Below, piece after piece: positions 54,500-64,000 of a stretch of 64,000 nucleotides of DNA; positions within the stretch are counted from its first letter, which is position 1; every line of letters starts with the position of its first letter. The position numbers were made by a program, and so were the translations under genes. Where the stretch lies: contig NZ_AUXY01000063.1 of assembly GCF_001625695.1 (NCBI RefSeq), positions 1-64,000 of the forward strand, read 5' to 3'. The stretch is from Pseudoalteromonas luteoviolacea H33-S. Its GTDB lineage: Bacteria > Pseudomonadota > Gammaproteobacteria > Enterobacterales > Alteromonadaceae. The notes under the pieces are model-generated. The model was not told the origin of the DNA and ran no database searches. It saw nothing but the letters and a program-made list of their open reading frames with translations.

Positions 54500-56587
54500 A
54501 TGGCAGATTTATCGAAATACAGAAACATTGGTATTTTCGCGCACGTTGATGCGGGTAAAACTACGACCACTGAGCGTATTCTTAAGCTTACTGGTAAGAT
54601 TCACAAAACTGGTGAAGTACACGATGGTGAGTCAACTACTGACTTCATGGAACAGGAAGCAGAGCGTGGTATTACTATCCAGTCAGCAGCTGTTACTTGT
54701 GAGTGGAAAGGCCACCGTTTAAACGTTATCGATACTCCTGGACACGTTGACTTCACAGTTGAAGTATACCGTTCACTTAAAGTTCTTGACGGCGGTATCG
54801 GTGTATTCTGTGGTTCTGGTGGTGTTGAGCCTCAGTCAGAAACTAACTGGCGTTATGCTAACGAATCAGAAGTTGCACGTTGTATCTTCGTAAACAAACT
54901 AGACCGTATGGGTGCTGACTTCTACCGCGTAGTAGGTCAAGTAGAGAAAGTACTTGGCGCAAACCCACTAGTTATGACTCTTCCTATCGGTATCGAAGAT
55001 CAGTTCACAGGTGTTGTTGACGTACTAACGAAAAAAGCATACATCTGGGACGAGACTGGCCTTCCAGAAAACTACGAAATCACTGACGTTCCAGCTGACA
55101 TGGTTGAGAAAGTTGAAGAGTACCATGAGATGCTAGTTGAGTCTGCTGTTGAGCAAGACGACGACCTAATGGAAGCATACATGGAAGGTGAAACTCCTTC
55201 ACTAGAGCAAATCAAAGCTTGTATCCGTAAAGGTACACGTGACCTTGCTTTCTTCCCAACTTTCTGTGGTTCTGCATTCAAAAACAAAGGTATGCAGCTA
55301 GTACTAGACGCAGTTGTTGATTACCTACCGTCTCCGACTGAAGTTGATCCTCAGCCTCTAACTGATCCAGAAACTGGTGAGCCTACTGGTGACGTTGCGA
55401 CAGTTGACGCAGAAGAGCCACTTAAAGCGCTTGCGTTCAAAATCATGGACGACCGTTTCGGTGCACTTACGTTCATCCGTATCTACGCTGGTCGCATGAA
55501 GAAAGGTGACACGATCCTTAACTCTGCAACTGGTAAAACTGAGCGTATCGGCCGTATGGTTGAGATGCAAGCAGACGAGCGTAACGAACTTACTGAAGCA
55601 CAAGCGGGTGACATCATCGCTGTTGTAGGTATGAAGAACGTTCAAACTGGTCACACTCTATGTGATCCTAAGCACGAATGTACTCTAGAAGCGATGATCT
55701 TCCCTGATCCGGTAATCTCTATCGCTGTTGCACCTAAAGATAAAGGTGGTAACGAGAAGATGGGTATCGCTATCGGTAAGATGGTTGCAGAAGATCCGTC
55801 ATTCCAGGTTGAGACTGACGAAGATTCAGGTGAAACTATCCTTAAAGGTATGGGTGAGCTTCACCTAGACATCAAGGTAGACATCCTTAAGCGTACTTAC
55901 GGCGTTGAGCTAGTTGTTGGTCAGCCTCAGGTTGCTTACCGTGAAACTATCACGCAAGAAGTTGAAGACAGCTACACGCACAAGAAGCAGTCTGGTGGTT
56001 CTGGTCAGTTCGGTAAGATCGACTACCGTATCAAGCCAGGTGAAGTTGGTTCTGGTTTCACGTTCTCATCTTCAGTTGTTGGTGGTAACGTACCTAAAGA
56101 ATTCTGGCCTGCAGTTGAGAAAGGCTTCAAGTCAATGATGGAAGAAGGTGTTCTAGCTGGCTTCCCTGTACTAGACGTTGAAGTTGAGCTATTCGACGGT
56201 GGTTTCCACGCAGTTGACTCATCAGCAATCGCATTCGAAATCGCTGCTAAAGGCGCTTTCCGTCAGTCTATCCCTAAAGCGGGTGCACAACTTCTTGAGC
56301 CAATCATGAAAGTTGACGTGTTCACGCCAGATGACAACGTAGGTGACGTAATCGGTGACCTTAACCGTCGTCGTGGTATGATCAAAGACCAAGAAGCTGG
56401 CGCAATGGGCGTTCGTATCAAGGGTGAAGTACCTCTATCTGAAATGTTCGGATACATTGGTCACCTACGTACTATCACGTCTGGTCGTGGTCAGTTCTCA
56501 ATGGAATTCTCTCACTATGCGCCATGTCCGCAAAATGTTGCTGACGCGGTAATCGCTGCAGAGAAAGAAAAGAAAGCTGCTAAGTAA
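54500..56587 (+). CDS. fusA: Elongation factor G (stand-alone copy, FusA2 type)
   Basis: A 695-residue translational GTPase that drives ribosomal translocation and, with RRF, ribosome recycling. G1 AHVDAGKT at 14-21, the switch region [15 protein letters not shown]3 DTPGH and G4 NKLDRMG are intact, and domains II-V follow to the normal length. It lies outside the str operon (no rpsL, rpsG or tuf nearby). The start [20 protein letters not shown] resembles the second EF-G found in Vibrio and Pseudoalteromonas. Codon use is strongly optimised (CGT for Arg, AAC for Asn, GGT for Gly, CTA and CTT for Leu), unlike its neighbours, so it is probably highly expressed. The terminator follows at 56609. 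Confidence 0.93.
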   Translation: MADLSKYRNIGIFAHVDAGKTTTTERILKLTGKIHKTGEVHDGESTTDFMEQEAERGITIQSAAVTCEWKGHRLNVIDTPGHVDFTVEVYRSLKVLDGGIGVFCGSGGVEPQSETNWRYANESEVARCIFVNKLDRMGADFYRVVGQVEKVLGANPLVMTLPIGIEDQFTGVVDVLTKKAYIWDETGLPENYEITDVPADMVEKVEEYHEMLVESAVEQDDDLMEAYMEGETPSLEQIKACIRKGTRDLAFFPTFCGSAFKNKGMQLVLDAVVDYLPSPTEVDPQPLTDPETGEPTGDVATVDAEEPLKALAFKIMDDRFGALTFIRIYAGRMKKGDTILNSATGKTERIGRMVEMQADERNELTEAQAGDIIAVVGMKNVQTGHTLCDPKHECTLEAMIFPDPVISIAVAPKDKGGNEKMGIAIGKMVAEDPSFQVETDEDSGETILKGMGELHLDIKVDILKRTYGVELVVGQPQVAYRETITQEVEDSYTHKKQSGGSGQFGKIDYRIKPGEVGSGFTFSSSVVGGNVPKEFWPAVEKGFKSMMEEGVLAGFPVLDVEVELFDGGFHAVDSSAIAFEIAAKGAFRQSIPKAGAQLLEPIMKVDVFTPDDNVGDVIGDLNRRRGMIKDQEAGAMGVRIKGEVPLSEMFGYIGHLRTITSGRGQFSMEFSHYAPCPQNVADAVIAAEKEKKAAK

Positions 56588-57000
56588 TTAGCTAACTCCT
56601 TTCTTTTGAAAAAACCGCCTTAGGGCGGTTTTTTTATGTGTTGAATAATCAGCGGTGCTATGGCTGGATAAGTGGCTTGGCTTTTTTTAATCTTGCTAAA
56701 CAAACATTTTATGAATTTATTTATTTGTAAAATGTAAATAATTGTATAATGCTAACACTCATTCTTTTAGGTTGTTTTTTGACCTAAACATACATCTTTT
56801 TTACGTAATATATTAATATATATACCTATCCAAAAAGTTAATTTATCTAATGTAATGCAAATTTAGAGAATTAAGCATGCGTTTGAAATATTGATTGTTG
56901 AAAAAAGCTGATGACGAGCTTGATTTAGGAACAAAGCGAATTTATCATGCCCCATTCGTAGTCCTAAAGTAGGTAATTTGAGTAAAATTTGGAGGTACTC
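56588..57000. other. Intergenic region downstream of fusA
   Basis: About 410 bases, very AT-rich after the fusA terminator (56609-56635). GGAGGT at 56991-56996 is the ribosome site of the gene at 57001. No other gene or clear structured element is seen. Confidence 0.5.
56609..56635 (+). terminator. Rho-independent terminator of fusA
   Basis: ACCGCC (614-619) pairs with GGCGGT (624-629) around TTAG, extended by A and T runs on both sides and ending in seven T, 22 bases past the fusA stop codon. Confidence 0.93.
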
Positions 57001-57426
57001 ATGAAGACAATCAACTTACAAATTAACTGGTATTTATATTCAATACAGCTTGTTTTGCTTGTTTTACTCTGTGTGGTGTTATTGAGTTTAGGGTTTGTGA
57101 CTGTTGCTAAGGTACTAGTTGCACTGGGCTCAGCATTGACGATGTTTTCTCTCATTGCTGGCATTTGGGGCAAAAAATATGTGCATATAGATAAGGCAGG
57201 TTTTAGCCATCATAATGGGTTAAACATACATTACTTGCATGGTGATGAAATAGCGGCATTAAAAGCGACTAAAGTACTTAATGTGTACGTCATCAGTGTA
57301 GAGTTAAAGGCAAATAAGCAGGTCTCATTCCCTTACTGGTTAGCCAGCTTTGAAGAAATACAAAAAGCAGCTAAGCTATTTAGTTGTCCTGTGATTGGCT
57401 TGACACAATCTCAAGTAAAAGCGTAA
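57001..57426 (+). CDS. Hypothetical membrane protein with PH-like tail (141 aa)
   Basis: A 141-residue protein with two N-terminal membrane helices (about 14-35 and 37-57), then a soluble part (YVHIDKAGFSHHNGLNIHYLHGDEIAALKATKVLNVYVISVELK) whose strand pattern resembles bacterial PH-like domains that follow membrane hairpins. Not recognised as a named family. GGAGGT lies 5 bases before the ATG; an in-frame upstream ATG at 56989 lacks a site. A terminator follows at once. Confidence 0.7.
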   Translation: MKTINLQINWYLYSIQLVLLVLLCVVLLSLGFVTVAKVLVALGSALTMFSLIAGIWGKKYVHIDKAGFSHHNGLNIHYLHGDEIAALKATKVLNVYVISVELKANKQVSFPYWLASFEEIQKAAKLFSCPVIGLTQSQVKA

Positions 57427-57447
57427 AAGCGCCGTATGGCGCTTTTT
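57426..57447. terminator. Bidirectional terminator between convergent genes
   Basis: AAAGCGCC and GGCGCTTT form a stem around GTAT, with T-runs in both directions. It serves the gene at 57001 (plus) and hemB (minus). Confidence 0.85.
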
Positions 57448-57492
57448 AGTCAGAAAGGGAATTCTAAGCTTTAATATTTGTGAATATTAGCG

Positions 57493-60387
<2,895 letters not shown>

Positions 60388-60388
<1 letters not shown>

Positions 60389-61179
60389 CAGGAAATACTC
60401 GATTGATTCGCCATAAAGAGCGCATTGAAGTTAGCAGAACTATGCATTGCAATCGTGTCAAAATCGGTGCTTTTCAATTCGGCTATTTGCGTAACAACAG
60501 CTAATAAATAGGCCGGTTCATTGCGTCTAGATTTTGGCTTTGGAGAGAGTGTTCTTGGTAGTAAATAAGGCGCATCCGTTTCAATAAGTAATCTATCATT
60601 TGGAATGTAGGGGATTAATTCACGCAGTTGCTGACCGCGTCTTTCATCACATACCCACCCAGTAATACCAATCATTAAACCGTAATCAAGATAGAATTTA
60701 AGTGCTTGTTTATCGCCTGTAAAGCAGTGCAGAACGCCCTTTATTTGGTGATCAGATAACAAGGTTTTCATATGCTCATGTGCATCTCGCTCATGAATAT
60801 AAGCTGGCATATCTAGCTGTTGTGCGAGCTTAAACTGTTCATTGCATACATGGGCTTGAATATCTCGTGGCGAAAAGTCACGATTAAAATCTAAGCCACA
60901 TTCACCAATTGCGACAACTTGAGGTGACTTTGCCAAATGAGTGATTTGCGCAATGAAGTCATCTGGCGCATCCTTTGCATCATGAGGGTGTATACCTGCA
61001 GTACTCACCAGTTGATGAGTATTTGCTAGAGCAAGGCTTTGCTCACTTGAGGGAAGGTCACAGCCAATCAATAACATATTACTGATATGATTTGCTTTGG
61101 CCCTTGCAACAACATCTGCTCTGTCTTTATCAAATTGTGAGCTGGTTAAGTTGACACCAGCATCAATCATCGTTTGCAT
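60388..61179 (-). CDS. tatD: TatD-family metal-dependent DNase
   Basis: A 263-residue TIM-barrel metal hydrolase. Metal-binding signatures are present: GIHPHD, GECGLDFNRDFSPR, PAYIHERDAHEH, VLHCFTG and LLIETDAPYLLP. The normal HxH metal pair at the very start is replaced: the protein opens MIDAGVNLTSSQF, as TatD orthologues do. Despite its name it is not needed for Tat export; 3'-5' DNase activity is known for the family. It directly follows the small periplasmic gene (stop and start adjacent) and overlaps the next cyclase gene by one base. Confidence 0.92.
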
Positions 61180-61665
61180 TTATTTTATTCTTTTTACGCG
61201 AATTGTTCGATTTGAGCCCGATTTGCTCATCAAAAATGAGTTAAATGAGCCACGTTTTATGGTGACCGTATCTTCCTGCCTGGCAAAAAAGGCATTACTA
61301 CCAATTTGCTTCCATACTTGTGTATTTGAGAGCTCGAAGGTACGTACACCATGTACTGACTTGGTCAGCTTTACTATTGTAGCTTCAATATTGTCAACAC
61401 GTTGCTCGTTTTGGGTGGTTTTATTCTCTATGCCAAAGCGTGCTTGTTTTTGCTCTTTACTCAGTATGCTTTTTGTAACTGGTGCGGCTGATATGGTAGC
61501 TACTGGTTGCTTAGATTGAAGTTTTGTAGTTACTTGGTCATAGCAATGCAAGCGCTTAGTGTCGGATGCAATAGATTGACACTGAACCAACTGTTCAAGC
61601 GTTTCATTTTGGGCGTGAGCACAGAGCGAGGCACCCAATGCAAGTAGGGTGAACCACTTATTCAT
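61180..61665 (-). CDS. Exported hypothetical protein in the tat operon
   Basis: A 161-residue exported protein. A signal peptide (1-18, ending CAHA) is followed by the pattern QCQSIASDTKRLHCYDQV, a two-Cys motif shared by several small periplasmic proteins including type VI-associated VasI-like ones. The C-terminal half (TFELSNTQVWKQIGSNAFFA, then VTIKRGSFNSFLM) looks like a beta-domain. Its start overlaps tatC by 8 bases and its stop touches tatD, so it is firmly in the operon. The function is unknown; a role in quality control of exported proteins is only a guess. Confidence 0.75.
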   Translation of the reverse strand: MNKWFTLLALGASLCAHAQNETLEQLVQCQSIASDTKRLHCYDQVTTKLQSKQPVATISAAPVTKSILSKEQKQARFGIENKTTQNEQRVDNIEATIVKLTKSVHGVRTFELSNTQVWKQIGSNAFFARQEDTVTIKRGSFNSFLMSKSGSNRTIRVKRIK

Positions 61666-62404
61666 TGTTCATTTCCTGTTGTTCAGACTTTTTGCTGTAG
61701 ATGCCCGCTAGGATGATGCCGATTTCGAATAATAATAACATAGGCACAGCGAGCAAGGTTTGCGATAGCACATCGGGTGGTGTTAAAAACATGGCCACTA
61801 CGAACACACCTACTACGATATAAGGACGTTTATCTTTTAAGCTTTGAGTTGTTGTGACGCCACTCCAGCACAGCAGCATAATAGCGACCGGGATCTCAAA
61901 AGCGACGCCAAAAGCGAAAAATAATTTGAGGATAAAGGCTAAATAGCTACTGATATCCGGAGATAAAGTCATCATAGCTGGACCAACCGCGGTAAAAAAG
62001 CCCAAAATAATTGGCATAACCACGAAATAGCAAAACGCGATACCGGCATAAAACAACACCACACTAGATAGGAGGATGGGCATGAGCATACGTTTTTCAT
62101 GCTGGTACAAGCCGGGTGCTAAAAAGCCCCAAAACTGATGCAATATAAAAGGGATCGCTAAAAATAAAGAGACAAAGAGGGTCAGTTTAAACGGTGCAAA
62201 AAAAGGTGCAGTGACATCTGTGGCTATCATGGTGGCATTTTCTGGCAAACTTAAAACGAGTGGGTTTGCGACAAATGCATAAATATCGTTGGCAAAATAG
62301 ACCAAGGATAGAAAGATCACCAATACGCTTAAGAGGGCTTTAATAAGGCGATCTCTGAGTTCAATTAGGTGACCTATAAAACCACTGTTGTCCGATTCTG
62401 ACAT
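61658..62404 (-). CDS. tatC: Twin-arginine translocase subunit TatC
   Basis: A 248-residue inner-membrane protein with six helices; with TatB it recognises the twin-arginine signal peptide. Conserved features are GHLIELRDRLIKALL at the N-terminus, FWGFLAPGLYQHEKR in the first cytoplasmic region, and FGVAFEIPV with the membrane Glu of the fifth helix. The start at 62404 is chosen because AGGA lies 8 bases upstream; the frame extends to 62461. It follows tatB by 25 bases. Confidence 0.95.
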   Translation of the reverse strand: MSESDNSGFIGHLIELRDRLIKALLSVLVIFLSLVYFANDIYAFVANPLVLSLPENATMIATDVTAPFFAPFKLTLFVSLFLAIPFILHQFWGFLAPGLYQHEKRMLMPILLSSVVLFYAGIAFCYFVVMPIILGFFTAVGPAMMTLSPDISSYLAFILKLFFAFGVAFEIPVAIMLLCWSGVTTTQSLKDKRPYIVVGVFVVAMFLTPPDVLSQTLLAVPMLLLFEIGIILAGIYSKKSEQQEMNNE

Positions 62405-62429
62405 GGGTGTTCCTGTTACTTCTGAGGGA

Positions 62430-62747
62430 TTAGTCTTTTTTCGAATGTTTGTCCGTGGCATCCGTTTGATAGCTATGACGCACAGACTCGGCCGCTTTTT
62501 TCAACTCATCCACGGACTCTTGCAGCTCGGGGGCTAAGTTATTCATGTTTTGTTGCTCAGCTTTTTTTAGATTAGTGTGCAACTCATGTACTCTGAGCTC
62601 TTCATTCACTTCAGCCTTCACCGAATTAGCAACAGATTTCACGGTTCGGATCCAGCGACTAACCGTTCGTATAGCCACCGGTAAACGCTCTGGACCTAAT
62701 ACGATTAAGCCGACAATTAATATGACGACGAGCTCCCACATGCCCAT
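62430..62747 (-). CDS. tatB: Twin-arginine translocase subunit TatB
   Basis: A 105-residue protein with one N-terminal helix (MWELVVILIVGLIVLGPERL, with the conserved Glu and the Gly-Pro hinge), an amphipathic helix (VAIRTVSRWIRTVKSVANS) and an acidic, variable tail. It forms the receptor complex with TatC. A second ATG two codons later is also possible. It lies 5 bases after the tatA stop codon. Confidence 0.94.
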   Translation of the reverse strand: MGMWELVVILIVGLIVLGPERLPVAIRTVSRWIRTVKSVANSVKAEVNEELRVHELHTNLKKAEQQNMNNLAPELQESVDELKKAAESVRHSYQTDATDKHSKKD

Positions 62748-62752
62748 GTAAA

Positions 62753-62989
62753 TTAAACCTTTTCTTTATCAGTTTCAGTGCTGGTAGATTTGCTTTGGGT
62801 TTGATTTTGAATGGCGTCTTTTGGCTTGTCTGCTTCTGTTTTTTCATCCTCAGACATGGCTTTTTTAAACCCTTTAACGGCGTTACCTAGGTCTCCACCC
62901 ATACCACGCAACTTTTTAGTGCCAAAAAGCAATACAATGATTGCAAGAACAATTAATAGTTGCCAAATACTGATACCACCTAATCCCAT
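62753..62989 (-). CDS. tatA: Twin-arginine translocase subunit TatA
   Basis: A 78-residue pore-forming subunit: a single helix ([20 protein letters not shown]), the hinge, the amphipathic [19 protein letters not shown] and a charged tail. It is the first tat gene, 63 bases after ubiB; GGAG lies 6 bases upstream of the ATG. Confidence 0.96.
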   Translation of the reverse strand: MGLGGISIWQLLIVLAIIVLLFGTKKLRGMGGDLGNAVKGFKKAMSEDEKTEADKPKDAIQNQTQSKSTSTETDKEKV

Positions 62990-63052
62990 AACGACTCCGT
63001 TTACGTCTTATTTGTAATTACTGATTTAATTATACGCCGCGCGTATAAAATA

Positions 63053-64000
63053 TCACCCTGTTTTACGCCATGCACAAATAAATAGCAAGCATGCAAAAAG
63101 TGCACTACCTAGGCTTGCACCATTTAATTCAGCGATAAAACACAGACCCGCAATGATCGCAAAAGTGGATGCAGCCATGCCCAATAAAACGCTTTGTATT
63201 GTTTGCTTACTTACAGCAGATTGCGGTGCTGGTACTTGATGATGTTGACGTTTCAAGCTTTGATAAACTAAGTCAGGTAATTCAGGCATTTTTTCAGCCC
63301 AAAAAGGTAGATTTTGATATAACTTCTTGGCCACCGCGAGGGGACCAACTTGCTCTTGCACCCAATGTTCTAAGAACGGCTTTGCGGTTTGCCAAAGGTC
63401 GAGTTGCGGATAGAGTTGACGACCCAATCCTTCAACATATAGCAGGGTTTTTTGTAACAGCACCAACTGAGGTTGCACTTCCATATTGAAACGCCTTGCT
63501 GTATTAAACAGGTTGACCAAAACGTGTCCAAATGAAATTTCTGCCAGTGGCTTATTAAAAATAGGTTCACACACAGTGCGAATTGCAAATTCAAACTCTT
63601 CCACACAGGTGTCTGCGGGTACCCAACCTGAGTCGACATGAAGCTGAGCCACTTGGCGATAATCACGATTGAAAAAAGCAATGAAGTTTTCAGCTAAATA
63701 TCTCTTATCTTCGCGATTTAACGTACCAACGATACCGCAGTCAATCCCGATATACTGCGGGTTTTCAGGGTGTTCATAGGAGACAAAAATATTGCCAGGG
63801 TGCATGTCAGCATGGAAAAAACTGTCTCTGAATACTTGCGTGAAGAAAACTTCAACACCTCGTTCTGCAAGTAGTTTCATATCAGTGCCTTGCGCTTCCA
63901 GTGTTTCAGTATCAGATACTGGGATACCGTAGATGCGCTCCATCACTAACACGTTTTGTCTTGAGTAATCGCTATAGACTTCAGGAATATATAAGGCTTC
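63053..64000 (-). CDS. ubiB: Ubiquinone biosynthesis protein UbiB (C-terminal part, runs off the window)
   Basis: The C-terminal 315 residues of an atypical ABC1/ADCK-type kinase-like ATPase needed for ubiquinone synthesis. The frame is open to base 64000 (YIPEVYSDY before [15 protein letters not shown]), so the 5' part lies outside. Seen are [13 protein letters not shown], the kinase-like catalytic loop, and [11 protein letters not shown], the metal-binding segment; the C-terminus has two membrane helices ([18 protein letters not shown] and [15 protein letters not shown]). The order ubiB-tatABC is the usual gammaproteobacterial arrangement. Confidence 0.95.
   Translation of the reverse strand, partial: EALYIPEVYSDYSRQNVLVMERIYGIPVSDTETLEAQGTDMKLLAERGVEVFFTQVFRDSFFHADMHPGNIFVSYEHPENPQYIGIDCGIVGTLNREDKRYLAENFIAFFNRDYRQVAQLHVDSGWVPADTCVEEFEFAIRTVCEPIFNKPLAEISFGHVLVNLFNTARRFNMEVQPQLVLLQKTLLYVEGLGRQLYPQLDLWQTAKPFLEHWVQEQVGPLAVAKKLYQNLPFWAEKMPELPDLVYQSLKRQHHQVPAPQSAVSKQTIQSVLLGMAASTFAIIAGLCFIAELNGASLGSALFACLLFICAWRKTG

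Overview
The window looks like a chromosomal segment of a marine gammaproteobacterium of the Alteromonadales, most probably Pseudoalteromonas. The basis is the ubiB-tatA-tatB-tatC-tatD-hemB neighbourhood, a stand-alone second-type EF-G, many chemoreceptors and diguanylate cyclases, TonB receptors and secreted proteases. This assignment is inferred from gene content only; no search was run. No tRNA, rRNA, IS element, prophage or CRISPR array was seen.

Layout. 1-470: non-coding, with a 20-bp tandem repeat at the left edge. 0.5-7 kb: an RhlE-type RNA helicase, a CHASE-GGDEF cyclase, a YkgB-family membrane protein, and a PAS hybrid histidine kinase coupled to a periplasmic solute-binding protein. 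7.4-10.3 kb: a Fur-box TonB receptor with a CxxC in its plug, translationally coupled to a periplasmic thioredoxin-like protein. 10.5-15.4 kb: a co-directional run of chemoreceptor, BLUF blue-light sensor, chemoreceptor, LspA paralogue and AhpD-like protein. 15.4-19.9 kb: a DUF1842-like protein, PepSY-helix and DUF4920 genes, and a second Fur-box TonB receptor. 20-25 kb: two tandem paralogous porins divergent from a dCache chemoreceptor. 25-29 kb: a hexose-6-phosphate mutarotase and an NtrC/NtrY-like two-component pair. 28.8-32 kb: a perfect Fur box overlapping the kinase stop codon, a small membrane protein, and a large zinc-protease/propeller/putative barrel protein. 32-43.4 kb: a secreted trypsin-like protease, a MacAB-type ABC exporter operon, and an RND efflux operon. 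43.7-50.8 kb: oligopeptidase B, Dps, a lipase-like hydrolase, YaeQ, a YlqF GTPase and a dCache-GGDEF cyclase. 52-57.4 kb: a GntP-type permease, an AIM24/TIGR00266 protein, EF-G and a small membrane protein. 57.5-64 kb (minus strand): hemB, a 7TMR-DISM-GGDEF cyclase, tatD, a small periplasmic protein, tatC, tatB, tatA and a truncated ubiB.

The most notable feature is at 50.9-52.0 kb, in 1.3 kb without a protein gene. Three tandem units lie on the minus strand. Each has a sigma70 promoter (TTGACA, 17-bp spacer, GATAAT) bracketed by two Fur-box-like sites, a transcript of about 210-220 nt, and a hairpin plus T-run terminator. The units share a nearly identical 3' core containing ACATTGCTCA, which also occurs in the enterobacterial iron-sparing sRNA RyhB. 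They also have hairpins whose stems differ between copies but stay paired, while the loops (CGCCCC, GACCC, ACGG) stay fixed. That covariation is strong evidence for a family of three Fur-repressed structured sRNAs.

Iron is the recurring theme: Fur boxes at two TonB receptors, at the protease/barrel block and at the three sRNAs, plus Dps and hemB nearby. The second theme is signalling: three chemoreceptors, one BLUF sensor, three GGDEF cyclases with different sensor modules, and two histidine-kinase systems.
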